Source: Saccharopolyspora flava
GTDB lineage: Bacteria; Actinomycetota; Actinomycetes; Mycobacteriales; Pseudonocardiaceae
DNA length: 64,000 nt
NCBI RefSeq assembly: GCF_900116135.1
Contig: NZ_FOZX01000009.1
Coordinates: forward strand, 62,001 to 126,000
Reading direction: 5' to 3'
Made by a program: the position numbers and the translations under genes. Of the stretch, positions 41,652 through 50,645 are shown in pieces (the stretch's first letter is position 1; each line of letters starts with the position of its first letter). Under the pieces are notes generated by a model. The model had not been told where the DNA came from. It searched no databases and worked only from the letters and a program-made list of their open reading frames with translations.

Positions 41652-43226
41652 ATGCTGGACGCGATCGTCATCGGCGCCGGGTTCTCCGGGCTCTACGCGC
41701 TCCACCGGTTGCGCGGGCTGGGGATGTCGGCCCAGGTGCTGGAGGCCGGGGACGGCGTCGGCGGGACCTGGTACTGGAACCGCTACCCGGGAGCGCGCTG
41801 CGACTCCGAGAGCTACTACTACAGCTTCTCCTTCGACGACGACCTGCAGCAGGAGTGGCGCTGGAGCGAGCGGTACCCGCGCCAGCCGGAGATCCTGGCC
41901 TACCTCAACCACGTCGCCGACCGGTTCGACCTGCGCCGCGACATCCGGTTGAGCACCCGGGTGACCTCGGCGGTCTTCGACGACGGCTGGACGGTCACCA
42001 CCGAGTCCGGCGAGCGGCTGCGGGCCCGGTTCCTCATCACCGCCGTGGGATGCCTGTCGTCGGCGAACGTGCCCGACCTGCCGGGACTCGATCGGTTCGC
42101 CGGGGATTGGTACCACACCGGGCGCTGGCCGCACGAGGACGTGGACTTCACCGGCAAGCGCGTCGGCGTCATCGGAACCGGATCGACCGGCATCCAGGCG
42201 ATCCCGGTCATCGCCGAGCAGGCCGCGCACCTGACCGTCTTCCAGCGCACCCCGAACTTCAGCGTTCCCGCGCGCAACGCCCCGCTGGACGAGGAGTTCC
42301 AGACCTCCGTGCGCGCCCGCTACGCCGAAATCCGGGCGCTGCAACGGGAAACCGGAAACGGGCATCCCTTCCACCTCTCACCGCACAACGCCGTCGACAC
42401 CCCGCCGGAGAAGCGCAGGGAGGTCTACGAGGCGGCGTGGCAGCGCGGTGGCCTGCGGTTCCGGGCCGCCTTCAACGACCTGCTCAGCAGCGAGGAGGCC
42501 AACGACACCGCCGCGGAGTTCATCCGCGACAAGATCCGCGAGACCGTCCGCGACCCCGAGGTCGCCGAACGGCTGCTGCCGCACGACCACCCGTTCGCCG
42601 CGAAGCGCCCGCCGATCGACACCGGCTACTTCGAGACCTACAACCGGCCCCACGTCAGCCTCGTCGACGTGCGCGCGGCGCCGATCGTCGAGATCACCCG
42701 GGACGGCCTGCGCACCACGGCCGGCGAATACCCGCTGGACGCGCTGGTGTTCGCCACCGGGTTCGACGCGATGACCGGGCCGCTGCTCGGCATCGACATC
42801 CGCGGCACGGGCGGGTCGCTGGCCGACAAGTGGCGCGACGGGCCGGTCGGCTACCTGGGGTTGCAGGTGGCGGGGTTCCCGAACCTGTTCACCATCACCG
42901 GGCCGGGCAGCCCGTCGGTGCTGACGAACATGCCGACGTCCATCGAGCAGCACGTGGACTGGATTGCCCGGTGCCTGCGGCACCTGCGCGACCACGGGCT
43001 CTCCCGCATCGAGGCCACCGAGCGGGCCGAGCGCGCGTGGGGCCGCGAGGTGCGGGAGGCTGCCGACCGGACGTTGCTCCCGAAGGCCCGCAGCTCGTGG
43101 TACCTCGGCGCGAACGTGCCCGGCAAACCCCGCGTCTTCATGCCGTACGCCGGAGGCCTGGCCCACTACGCCCGCCTCTGCGACGACATCGCCACCCGCG
43201 ACTACGAGGGCTTCCGCCTGAGCTGA
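41652..43226 (+). CDS. Baeyer-Villiger-type flavin monooxygenase
   Basis: A 524-residue class B flavoprotein monooxygenase inserting oxygen next to a ketone, with FAD and NADPH. FAD loop VIGAGFSGLYALHRLRG (6-22), the conserved GGTWYWNRYPGARCDSES segment, the BVMO fingerprint FAGDWYHTGRWP (149-160) and the NADPH loop GVIGTGSTGIQAI are all present. Length and motifs match cyclohexanone/cyclopentanone monooxygenases. GGAGG precedes ATG 41652. Substrate is inferred to be a cyclic or linear ketone. Confidence 0.93.
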   Translation: MLDAIVIGAGFSGLYALHRLRGLGMSAQVLEAGDGVGGTWYWNRYPGARCDSESYYYSFSFDDDLQQEWRWSERYPRQPEILAYLNHVADRFDLRRDIRLSTRVTSAVFDDGWTVTTESGERLRARFLITAVGCLSSANVPDLPGLDRFAGDWYHTGRWPHEDVDFTGKRVGVIGTGSTGIQAIPVIAEQAAHLTVFQRTPNFSVPARNAPLDEEFQTSVRARYAEIRALQRETGNGHPFHLSPHNAVDTPPEKRREVYEAAWQRGGLRFRAAFNDLLSSEEANDTAAEFIRDKIRETVRDPEVAERLLPHDHPFAAKRPPIDTGYFETYNRPHVSLVDVRAAPIVEITRDGLRTTAGEYPLDALVFATGFDAMTGPLLGIDIRGTGGSLADKWRDGPVGYLGLQVAGFPNLFTITGPGSPSVLTNMPTSIEQHVDWIARCLRHLRDHGLSRIEATERAERAWGREVREAADRTLLPKARSSWYLGANVPGKPRVFMPYAGGLAHYARLCDDIATRDYEGFRLS

Positions 43227-43374
43227 GCTCGCTCGAGCCGTCGGGGTGCGACATGTGTCGCGGGGGTGGTGGGTCATCGCGCCGAGGATCGCGGGCCGTC
43301 GTGGATGTTTGGATTCTTCGAGCGGACCAGCGCACCGGCACGGCCGGGCGAGTCGAGGGAGAGTGGGAATCATC

Positions 43375-44505
43375 GTGACGGGACCGCAGACGCCCAACGC
43401 CAAACCCCCGTTCCGCGCCGACCACGTCGGCAGCCTGCTGCGACCGCAGCGGCTGCACCAGGCCAGGCAGGACCACGCCGCCGGGCGCATCGACGCCGCC
43501 GAGCTGCGCGGCGTCGAGGACGAGGCGATCCGCGAGGTCGTCGCGGCGCAGCGGGACGTCGGGCTGCGCTCGGCCACCGACGGCGAGTTCCGCCGCGCCT
43601 ACTGGCACCAGGACTTCATCCTCCGGCTCGACGGCATCCGGCAGGGCGACGAGACCACGACCGTGCGGTTCCAGAACGCCGACGGGGTCGTCGAGTGGCA
43701 GCCGGCGGCGCTGCAGATCGCGGGCAAGGTCGGGCTGTCCGAACCGATCTTCCTCGACGCCTTCGAATACCTGGCGTCGGTGGCCGAGGGCGTCACGCCG
43801 AAGCTGACCATCCCGTCGCCGAGCATGGTGCACTACCGGGGTGGCAAGACCGCGCTGGATCCGGCGATCTACCCCGACGTCGAGGAGTTCTGGAGCGATC
43901 TGTCCGCGGCCTACGCCGCCGAGGTCCGAGCCCTGGCCGACGCCGGGTGCACCTACCTGCAGCTCGACGACACCAGCCTGGCCTACCTCAACGACGAGAA
44001 GCAGCGCGCCGCCATCGCCGAGCGCGGTGAGGACGCCGAGCACCAGCACCTGCGCTACATCAAGCAGATCAACGCCGCCCTGGCCGACCGGCCCGACGAA
44101 ATGTCGGTGACCACCCACCTGTGCCGCGGCAACTACCGGTCGTCGTGGGTGGCCGAGGGCGGCTACGACTTCGTCGCCGAGGCGCTGTTCGGCGAGCTCG
44201 ACGTCGACGGCTTCTTCCTCGAGTTCGACGACCACCGGTCAGGCGGTTTCGCCCCGCTGCGCTACGTCCCCAAGGGCAAGCGGGTCGTTCTCGGTCTGGT
44301 CACCACCAAGCGCGGCGAGCTGGAGTCCAAGGACGACCTCAAGCGCCGCATCGAGGAAGCGACCCGCTACATCGACCTCGACCAGCTCTGCCTGTCCCCG
44401 CAGTGCGGTTTCTCCTCGACGGTCGAGGGCAACGCCCTCACCTACGAGGACCAGATCGCCAAGCTCCGCCTCATCGTCGACACCGCCGCCGAAGTCTGGT
44501 CCTGA
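43375..44505 (+). CDS. MetE C-terminal-like methyltransferase (YxjG/YxjH type)
   Basis: A 376-residue single-domain relative of the catalytic half of cobalamin-independent methionine synthase. The start FRADHVGSLLRP and the zinc/homocysteine elements YLQLDDTSLAYL, TTHLCRGNYRSSW and LCLSPQCGFSSTVEGN match the family. Such proteins methylate homocysteine from a non-folate donor or act as other thiol methyltransferases. GTG 43375 fits the family start; an open frame back to 43246 is not conserved-looking. Upstream 43249-43262 contains a GCGACA/TGTCGC dyad. Confidence 0.88.
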   Translation: MTGPQTPNAKPPFRADHVGSLLRPQRLHQARQDHAAGRIDAAELRGVEDEAIREVVAAQRDVGLRSATDGEFRRAYWHQDFILRLDGIRQGDETTTVRFQNADGVVEWQPAALQIAGKVGLSEPIFLDAFEYLASVAEGVTPKLTIPSPSMVHYRGGKTALDPAIYPDVEEFWSDLSAAYAAEVRALADAGCTYLQLDDTSLAYLNDEKQRAAIAERGEDAEHQHLRYIKQINAALADRPDEMSVTTHLCRGNYRSSWVAEGGYDFVAEALFGELDVDGFFLEFDDHRSGGFAPLRYVPKGKRVVLGLVTTKRGELESKDDLKRRIEEATRYIDLDQLCLSPQCGFSSTVEGNALTYEDQIAKLRLIVDTAAEVWS

Positions 44506-44515
44506 CCCCCGCAGG

Positions 44516-44686
44516 TCAAATCCTGCGGTATTCGACCGGTCAAATCCTGCGGTATTCGTCGGGTCAAAACCTGCGGTATTCGACCCCGCGAAAGTTGCAG
44601 TTTTTGACACCGGTGTCGAAAACCCCGGTTTTCACGCGACGAATGCTGCGGCATTCGACGCGACGGAAACCGGGGTTTTCGATCGG
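44516..44686. repeat. Family 2 tandem repeat, seven units
   Basis: Seven consecutive units, 24 bp each except the fifth (27 bp), starting at 44516, 44540, 44564, 44588, 44612, 44639 and 44663. The pattern is TCAAATCCTGCGG...TATTCGACCGG changing toward ACGGAAACCGGGG...TTTTCGATCGG, as in the block at 30747. It fills the 189-bp gap between convergent methyltransferase and ferredoxin genes. Several units contain the dyad GAAAACC/GGTTTTC. Confidence 0.88.
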
Positions 44687-44694
44687 GGGAGGGG

Positions 44695-44889
44695 TCAGTC
44701 CTCGACGGTGATGGCGAGGGCGGGGCAGACCGCGGCGGCGTGGCGGACGTCGTCGGCGACCGACGGGTCGGGGGAGTCGGTGAGCAGGACCGCGATGCCG
44801 TCCTCGTCGCGCTGGTCGAAGACGTCCTCGGCGGCCATGACGCACTGGCCGGAGCCGACGCACTTGTCCTGGTCGATGGTGACCTTCAT
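44695..44889 (-). CDS. 3Fe-4S ferredoxin
   Basis: A 64-residue acidic ferredoxin of the kind that feeds actinomycete P450s. Cluster ligands are C10, C16 (CVGSGQC) and C55 (CP); the position that would hold the fourth cysteine is a small residue, giving a [3Fe-4S] cluster. It follows the P450 gene by 36 bp on the same strand, and is the natural electron donor to it. The ferredoxin reductase must come from elsewhere. Confidence 0.95.
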   Translation of the reverse strand: MKVTIDQDKCVGSGQCVMAAEDVFDQRDEDGIAVLLTDSPDPSVADDVRHAAAVCPALAITVED

Positions 44890-44925
44890 GAGCTCGTGTC
44901 CGTTTCGTGGTGGTGTGGTTCGGGA

Positions 44926-46149
44926 TTACCAGGTGACGGGCAGTTCGTAGACGCCGTAGACGGCACCGTCGTGCTTGAACGGGATCTCGTCGAGTCCGGC
45001 GGCCGCGCGCAGCGTCGGGATCCGCTTGTACAGGGTGCTGTAGACGACCTGCAACTCCATCCGGGCCAGCGGCTGCCCGAGGCACTGGTGCACGCCGAAC
45101 CCGAAGGCGACGTGCTTGCGGGCGTCGCGGGTGAGGTCCAGCGAGTCGGGGTCGTCGAAGACCTCCGGGTCGCGGTTGCCGATGTCGTTGGGCATGATCA
45201 CGCCCTCACCGGCCCGGATCACCTGCCCGCCGACCTCGATGTCCTCCAGGGCGACGCGGCGCCGGCCGTTGTGGGTGATGTGCAGGTAGCGCAGCATCTC
45301 CTCGACCGCGCCGGCCACGACCTTGGGGTCGTCGGTCTCGCGCAGCAGCGCCAGCTGCTCGGGGTTCTCCAGCAGCGCGAGCGTGCCCAGGGCGATCATG
45401 TTCGCCGTGGTCTCGTGCCCGGCGATGAGCAGCAGCACGCCCATCTGCGCCACGTCGGAGCGTTCCAGCTCACCGGCCTTGACCCGCTCGCAGAGCCCGG
45501 ACAGCAGGTCGTCGGCGGGGGCGTCGAGCTTGCTGCCGACGAGGTCGTCGAGGTAGCGGGTGAGGCTGCCCAGCGCCTCGGCGCGCTGCTCGGGCGTGGA
45601 CGCGCGGTTGATGATGATCTTGCTGTTGTCCTGGAAGAAGTCGTGGTCGGAGTAGGGGACTCCGAGCAGTTCGCAGATCACCAGCGACGGCACCGGCAGC
45701 GCGAAGGCCTGCACGAGGTCGACCGGATTCGGGCCCGCCAGCATCTCGTCGATCCGGTCGTCGACGATCTTCTGCACGGCCGGTCGCATCGCCTCGATGC
45801 GTTTGACGGTGAACGGCGCGGTCACCATCCGGCGCAGGCGCGCGTGCTCGGGGTCGTCCATCAGGATGAAGCTGATCTTCGAGCCGCCGGGCTGCGCGGG
45901 CACGCCGCGCGGGTAGCCGAGGTTGTCCGGGTCGGAGCTGATGCGCGGGTCGGCGAGCACGGCGCGCTGGTCGGCGTAGCGGGTCACCAGCCAGGGCGTG
46001 GTGCCGTCGGCCAGACGGACCCGGTGGATCGGCGCCTCCTCCTGGAGGGTTTTCAGGCGCGGCGGCGGGTCGAACGGACAACCCGAGGCGCGCGTCATCG
46101 GGTAGTCGGGGATCTCCGCCGCGTCGGCCGAGGACAGCGTTTCGGTCAT
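44926..46149 (-). CDS. Cytochrome P450
   Basis: A 407-residue bacterial P450 with all hallmarks: the I-helix oxygen-activation motif AGHETT, the K-helix EMLR, and the haem loop FGFGVHQCLGQPLAR with the axial cysteine. DGTTPWLVTRYADQRAVLADPRIS and FILMDDPEHARLRRMVTAPFT resemble CYP105/CYP107-like soluble enzymes. It hydroxylates an unknown small molecule. The P450-ferredoxin unit is divergent from a multidrug-type exporter, which suggests drug or metabolite detoxification. A short dyad lies in the shared promoter. Confidence 0.95.
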   Translation of the reverse strand: MTETLSSADAAEIPDYPMTRASGCPFDPPPRLKTLQEEAPIHRVRLADGTTPWLVTRYADQRAVLADPRISSDPDNLGYPRGVPAQPGGSKISFILMDDPEHARLRRMVTAPFTVKRIEAMRPAVQKIVDDRIDEMLAGPNPVDLVQAFALPVPSLVICELLGVPYSDHDFFQDNSKIIINRASTPEQRAEALGSLTRYLDDLVGSKLDAPADDLLSGLCERVKAGELERSDVAQMGVLLLIAGHETTANMIALGTLALLENPEQLALLRETDDPKVVAGAVEEMLRYLHITHNGRRRVALEDIEVGGQVIRAGEGVIMPNDIGNRDPEVFDDPDSLDLTRDARKHVAFGFGVHQCLGQPLARMELQVVYSTLYKRIPTLRAAAGLDEIPFKHDGAVYGVYELPVTW

Positions 46150-46209
46150 GCCGGCCTTCCTTGTGACTTTGGTCGTACCACTGCGAAAGTAGCTCCGCCC
46201 ACTGGATTA

Positions 46210-46221
46210 AGTCAACTGACT
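46210..46221. promoter_or_regulatory. Dyad between P450 and exporter genes
   Basis: AGTCAACTGACT is an inverted repeat with 5-bp arms (AGTCA/TGACT), set in unusually AT-rich surroundings (GGATTAAGTCA...TGAATTAGG) in the 121-bp divergent promoter. A regulator of MarR or TetR type could bind here, but none is encoded adjacent. Confidence 0.4.
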
Positions 46222-46270
46222 GAATTAGGGTATCCGGGACATCTCCGGACACGGATGCGAGGTTCCCCGA

Positions 46271-47728
46271 GTGCGCGCGATTCCCGGCAGTGCGGCAGAA
46301 GCCGCCGTTCACGGGGACCGGCGGCCCCAGCTGGTCGTCCTCGTCCTGGCCTTCGCCGGGATCTCGGTCGCGATGACCCAGACCACCGTGATCCCGCTGG
46401 TGCCGATGCTGCCCGGCCTGCTGCACGCCTCCGCCGCCGACACCGCCTGGGCGGTCACCGCCACGCTGCTGGCCGGCGCCGTGGCCACGCCGGTCGTCGG
46501 CCGGCTCGGCGACATGTACGGCAAGCGGCGGATGCTGCTGCTCAGCCTCGCGATGCTCGTCCTCGGCTCGGTGGTGTGCGGGCTGAGCTCGTCGCTGGCG
46601 CTGATCGTCGTCGGCCGCATCATGCAGGGGCTGTCCTCCGGCGTGATCGCGCTCGGCATCAGCATCATGCGCGACGAGCTGCCCGCCGACCGCCTCGGCT
46701 CGGCGACCTCGCTGATGAGCGCCTCCCTCGGCGTCGGCGGTGCGCTCGGGCTGCCCGCCGCGGCGTTCCTCGCCGAGCGCACCGACTGGCACGTGCTGTT
46801 CTGGACCTCCGCGGTGCTCGGCGCGCTGGCCGCCGTCCTCGTGCTGCGCGTCGTCCCCGAGTCGCCGGTGCGCTCCGGCGGGCGCTTCGACCCGATCGGC
46901 GCGCTGGGCCTGTCCGCCGGGCTGATCTGCCTGCTGCTCGTGGTCTCCAAGGGTGCGAGCTGGGGCTGGGGGAGCGCGACCACCCTCGGGCTGGCCGCGG
47001 CGGGGATCGCGGTGTTCGGCGCGTGGGGCTGGTGGGAGCGGCGCCTCGCCGAACCGCTGGTGGACCTGCGCACCCTCACCCGCCGCCAGGTGCTGCTGAC
47101 CAACATCGCCTCGGCGGTGTTCGGCTTCGCCATGTTCGCCCAGTCGCTGGTGTTCCCGCAGGTCCTGCAGCTGCCCACGGCGACCGGGTACGGGCTGGGG
47201 CAGACCATGCTCGTCGTCGGCGTCGTGATGGCGCCCTCCGGGCTGGTGATGATGGCGATGTCGCCGGTGTCGGCGCGCATCTCGCGGTTGCGCGGACCGA
47301 AGGTGACGCTGATGGTCGGTGCCGTGGTCGTGGCCGCCGGGTACGGGCTGGGCGTGGTGTTCCTGGCGCACGTGTGGCAGCTGATCGCGGTCTCCAGCGT
47401 GATCGGCGCCGGCATCGGACTGGCCTACGGCGCGATGCCCGCGCTGATCATGGCCGCGGTGCCGGTGTCGGAGACCGCGGCCGCCAACAGCCTCAACACC
47501 CTGATGCGCTCCATCGGGACCTCGGTGTCCAGCGCCGTGGCCGGGGCCGTGCTGGCGCAGCTGACGATCTCCTTCGGCCCGGCGACGGTGCCGTCGCAGA
47601 CCGGCTTCCAGGTGATCATGGGCATCGGCTGCCTGGCGGCGGTGGCGGCGCTGAGCATCGCCGCGTTCCTGCCGCGCAGGGACGAGCCCGTCGAGGCGGT
47701 CCTGATCACCGCCCGTGCGGCGCGCTGA
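46271..47728 (+). CDS. DHA2-type MFS exporter
   Basis: A 485-residue MFS protein with about 14 hydrophobic segments, the size of drug:H+ antiporter-2 transporters. Seen are TVIPLVPMLPGLL, the A-motif GRLGDMYGKRRML, and the antiporter motif C-like MSASLGVGGALGLPAAAF. It probably exports a drug or a P450 product. GTG 46271 follows GAGG by 8 bases. Divergent from the P450 gene. Confidence 0.88.
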   Translation: MRAIPGSAAEAAVHGDRRPQLVVLVLAFAGISVAMTQTTVIPLVPMLPGLLHASAADTAWAVTATLLAGAVATPVVGRLGDMYGKRRMLLLSLAMLVLGSVVCGLSSSLALIVVGRIMQGLSSGVIALGISIMRDELPADRLGSATSLMSASLGVGGALGLPAAAFLAERTDWHVLFWTSAVLGALAAVLVLRVVPESPVRSGGRFDPIGALGLSAGLICLLLVVSKGASWGWGSATTLGLAAAGIAVFGAWGWWERRLAEPLVDLRTLTRRQVLLTNIASAVFGFAMFAQSLVFPQVLQLPTATGYGLGQTMLVVGVVMAPSGLVMMAMSPVSARISRLRGPKVTLMVGAVVVAAGYGLGVVFLAHVWQLIAVSSVIGAGIGLAYGAMPALIMAAVPVSETAAANSLNTLMRSIGTSVSSAVAGAVLAQLTISFGPATVPSQTGFQVIMGIGCLAAVAALSIAAFLPRRDEPVEAVLITARAAR

Positions 47729-47806
47729 AATCGGTTGCGGGCGGTGGTTGGATCGTCTGCGGAGCGCGGTACCGGACACCGCGCCGAGAGCTGCGAGGAA
47801 AGTGCG

Positions 47807-48772
47807 ATGAGCGAGGTTCTGCCGCCGGTTCCCTTCGACCCGGAGCTGGAGGTCTTCCTGAACGCCATGCCCAACACCGGGCAGGGCTTCACGCTCGAGG
47901 ACGTCCCGGCGATGCGCGAGCTGACCAGCCACATCACCGCGGACGAAGCGCTGGAGGCCGACGGGTTCACCGTCGAGCACCGCTCGGTGCCCGGCCCGCA
48001 GGACGCGCCGGAGGTGCCGCTGGTGATCGTGCGGCCCGCCGAGCTCAGCGGCCCGCTGCCGGTCATCTACTCCATCCACGGCGGCGGCATGATCAGCGGC
48101 AGTCACCGGCAGGCGCTCGACGTGATGGCCACCGAGTGGGGCCGCGAGCTGGGCTGCGCGATCGTCTCGGTGGACTACCGGCTGGCCCCGGAGAACCCGC
48201 ATCCCGCGCCGGTGCAGGACTGCTACGCGGGCCTGCGCTGGATCGCCGAGCAGGGCGCGGAGCACGGTTTCGACACCGAGCGCATCGTGCTCACCGGCGG
48301 CAGCGCGGGCGGCGGTCTGGCGGCCGCGGTCGCGCTGATGTGCCGGGATCTGGGCGGTCCGGCGCTGCTCGGTCAGCTGCTGCAGTGCCCGATGCTGGAC
48401 GACCGCAACGACACGCCCTCGGCCCGTCAGATGCGCGGGCGGGGCATCTGGGACCAGCAGAACAACGAGGTCGGCTGGACCGCGCTGCTCGGCGACGCCC
48501 GCGGCGGCGAGGACGTCTCGCCCTACGCCGCGCCCGCGCGCGCCGAGGACCTCTCCGGGCTGCCGCCGACGTTCATCGACGTCGGATCGGCGGAGACCTT
48601 CCGCGACGAGAGCGTCACCTACGCCAGCCGCATCTGGCAGGCGGGCGGTGTCGCGGAGCTGCACGTCTGGCCCGGCGGCTTCCACGGTTTCCGGATGTTC
48701 CCGGGAGCCCGCCTCAGCCAGGAGTCCGCCCAAGCCCGAACCAACTGGCTCCGCCGCCTCCTCTCCCGGTGA
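47807..48772 (+). CDS. Alpha/beta hydrolase, HSL (type IV esterase) family
   Basis: A 321-residue esterase. IYSIHGGGMISG carries the HGGG oxyanion motif, VDYRLAPENPHPAPVQDCYAGLRW the family linker, TGGSAGGGLA the nucleophilic Ser, PTFIDVGSAETFRDES the Asp and GGFHGF the His. It is cytosolic (no signal peptide) and prefers short acyl esters or carboxylactones. ATG 47807 with GAGGAAAG upstream. Follows the exporter gene by 78 bp, probably in one transcript. Confidence 0.92.
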   Translation: MSEVLPPVPFDPELEVFLNAMPNTGQGFTLEDVPAMRELTSHITADEALEADGFTVEHRSVPGPQDAPEVPLVIVRPAELSGPLPVIYSIHGGGMISGSHRQALDVMATEWGRELGCAIVSVDYRLAPENPHPAPVQDCYAGLRWIAEQGAEHGFDTERIVLTGGSAGGGLAAAVALMCRDLGGPALLGQLLQCPMLDDRNDTPSARQMRGRGIWDQQNNEVGWTALLGDARGGEDVSPYAAPARAEDLSGLPPTFIDVGSAETFRDESVTYASRIWQAGGVAELHVWPGGFHGFRMFPGARLSQESAQARTNWLRRLLSR

Positions 48773-48923
48773 CGTCGGTTGCGTCCGTCACCAGGGGACA
48801 GTTTTTCCCCGAATCACCCATGACCAAAGTCCGTTTCATCCGGTCAATTCAAGGAAAAACCGTCCCTCGGTGACCTCACCACCCCACGCCACCGGTATCC
48901 CGGGGATTGGGTGTTCCGGGGAA

Positions 48924-49085
48924 GTTTTCATGAAAACTTCCCGTTCTCTGAGAGGTGACAGTTTTCATGAAAACTTCCCACCCTCTGGGGACGGGAGGGG
49001 CCGTGGGCGACTCTCCGACTTCGAAGTGCGGTGGTTTGTGTGAGAACTTTACGGGTTTTGGGGTGGGGGTGGTTTTCATGAAAAC
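48924..49085. repeat. Family 1 palindromes, three copies
   Basis: Cores GTTTTCATGAAAAC at 48924-48937 (24-bp dyad 48919-48942), 48961-48974 and 49072-49085 lie in the 324-bp space between the convergent hydrolase and M14 peptidase genes, which has no other feature. The first copy has the GGGAAG/CTTCCC arms seen at 12.5 kb and 17.2 kb; the others have degraded arms. The third ends 12 bp before the peptidase stop. Confidence 0.82.
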
Positions 49086-49096
49086 TTCGCTGTCAC

Positions 49097-50077
49097 TCAG
49101 GGGGTGAGGGGTTCGCCTCGGGGTGGGATCGTGTCGGCCTCGGCCGGGTCGGTGTTGTGGAGGGAACCGTCTGCGGTGGCGTTGGTGATGGCGTGCATCG
49201 AGGTCAGGGCTGAGGTGATCTGGGACTGCTCGTGGTCCGGGCCCATGTCGCTGAGCTCGATGAGGACGCTGCCGCTGCCGAGCAGGCCGTAGGCGTTGCG
49301 GGCGATGCCCTGGTAGTCGCCGCCCGGGTACTGGGAGACGTTCGCGCCGCCCGCGTCCATCGCGGTCCGGGCGACGACCGAGACCTGCTTGGCCAGGGTC
49401 AGGGGTTCGGCCGCCACACCCGGGGTCGTCGGCCACATCAGGGACGCGGTGATCTCGCGGCCGTCGCCGCCGACGTAGCGGCCCTGCATGTGGTAGTCCA
49501 CCGCGATGTGCGGCCGGAACTCGGCGTGGTGGCGCCGGATCAGGCCGGCCTCGGTCGCCGGGTTGTCCTCCGGGGCCACCGCCGGGTCGTGGTAGCGGTT
49601 GATGTCGTATCCCTTGCCCGCCTCGCCGTACTCCGGATCGGCGTCGGGAGCGTAGTTGTAGCGCCAGTTGTGCTCGTGGCCGTCGGGGTTGGCGCGCACC
49701 ACCACGTCGACGGTCACCTGATCGCGCCACCAGCGCTGGTGCGGGTCGTTACCGATACCGACCTCGCGCAGGAACTCCACGGCCGCAGGCGTTCCCAGCG
49801 GCTCGTCGCCGTGCTGCTGGGTGACGAACAGCAGGCGCTGCGGACCGTGCCCGACCCGTGCGCTCCACACCGGCCGTCCCTGGTTGCTGGCGCCGATCGG
49901 CGCCACCCGCACCTCACCGCCGCTGCGCAGCTGCAGGTCGAACAACTGCCGCGCGAGCTCCTCGGTGCTCGGACGTGGTTCGATCTCGCGCGCCGCACCC
50001 GCGGGTGCGACCAGGCCCAGTGCCGTCACCACGGCGACCAGCACCGAGAACAGGGCAAAACGCATGGATTTCGACAT
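49097..50077 (-). CDS. Secreted M14 zinc carboxypeptidase
   Basis: A 326-residue exported metallocarboxypeptidase. The signal peptide is SMRFALFSVLVAVVTALGLVAPAGA (about 4-29). Zinc ligands are His and Glu of QQHGDEPLG and the later His in VDYHMQG; substrate-binding VRANPDGHEHNWRYNY and the catalytic Glu in VLIELSDMG complete the site. It removes C-terminal residues or cleaves peptidoglycan-type amides. It begins 44 bp after the GNAT gene on the same strand. Confidence 0.9.
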   Translation of the reverse strand: MSKSMRFALFSVLVAVVTALGLVAPAGAAREIEPRPSTEELARQLFDLQLRSGGEVRVAPIGASNQGRPVWSARVGHGPQRLLFVTQQHGDEPLGTPAAVEFLREVGIGNDPHQRWWRDQVTVDVVVRANPDGHEHNWRYNYAPDADPEYGEAGKGYDINRYHDPAVAPEDNPATEAGLIRRHHAEFRPHIAVDYHMQGRYVGGDGREITASLMWPTTPGVAAEPLTLAKQVSVVARTAMDAGGANVSQYPGGDYQGIARNAYGLLGSGSVLIELSDMGPDHEQSQITSALTSMHAITNATADGSLHNTDPAEADTIPPRGEPLTP

Positions 50078-50120
50078 GGCGCCGGAGTCTCCAAGATCGG
50101 ACGACCCGCCACAAGCCGGG

Positions 50121-50621
50121 TCAGAGCTCCCGCCGCATGCACGCCCTGGGCCACGCGTCCAGACCCGCCACGGCTTCGGCGGCGCGGATGTCGCGCAGCC
50201 CCGGGGTGAGCTCGTCGTCGGCGAGGTACCGGAAACCGCATCGGCGGTAGTAGGGCCCGTTCCAGGGGACCTCGGTGAACGTCGTCAGCGTCAGCGCGGG
50301 CAGTCCCCGGTCGCGTGCCCACCCGGCCAGGTGCTCGATCAGGCCGAACCCGATGCGCTGCCCGGCGTGATCGGGGTGCACCGAGACCTGCTCGACGTGC
50401 GCGCAGCCGTCGACCACGTCGGCGATCAGGTACGCCACCGGGGCGTCCTCGACGACGTGCACCCACGCCCGCCCGGCCGCCAGGAACTCCCGCAGCGCTC
50501 CCGGCGACGGCGGCTCGTCCTCGGCCACGAGATCCATCCCGATCTCGGCGAAGGGCGCACCCGCCGCCCGCTCGATCTCCCGCATCGCCGGCAGATCGGA
50601 CTCCCGCGCCAACCGGATCAC
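50121..50621 (-). CDS. GNAT N-acetyltransferase
   Basis: A 166-residue acetyltransferase. IRLARESDLPAMREIERAAG is the N-terminal GNAT strand-helix, VEQVSVHPDHAGQRIGFGLIEHLAGWARDRG the acetyl-CoA pyrophosphate loop (Q-R-x-G), and NGPYYRRCGFRYL the conserved C-terminal strand. Substrate unknown. A family 3 dyad repeat lies 25 bp upstream of its ATG. Confidence 0.9.
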   Translation of the reverse strand: MIRLARESDLPAMREIERAAGAPFAEIGMDLVAEDEPPSPGALREFLAAGRAWVHVVEDAPVAYLIADVVDGCAHVEQVSVHPDHAGQRIGFGLIEHLAGWARDRGLPALTLTTFTEVPWNGPYYRRCGFRYLADDELTPGLRDIRAAEAVAGLDAWPRACMRREL

Positions 50622-50645
50622 AACCCCACCTCCCGCGGTTCGCCC

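Noticed and set aside
43249-43262. GCGACA/TGTCGC dyad upstream of the MetE-like gene as an operator
   Set aside because: Arms of six bases in GC-rich DNA arise by chance too often, and no regulator is adjacent; mentioned only in the gene entry.
45470-48733. A 1087-residue open frame on the minus strand
   Set aside because: It covers three well-defined genes in other frames and is rich in His, Arg and Gln without any recognisable domain.
44740-48873. A 1377-residue open frame on the plus strand
   Set aside because: It is antisense to P450 and ferredoxin genes and out of frame with the exporter and hydrolase; composition is Arg/Gly-rich, typical of a high-GC shadow frame.
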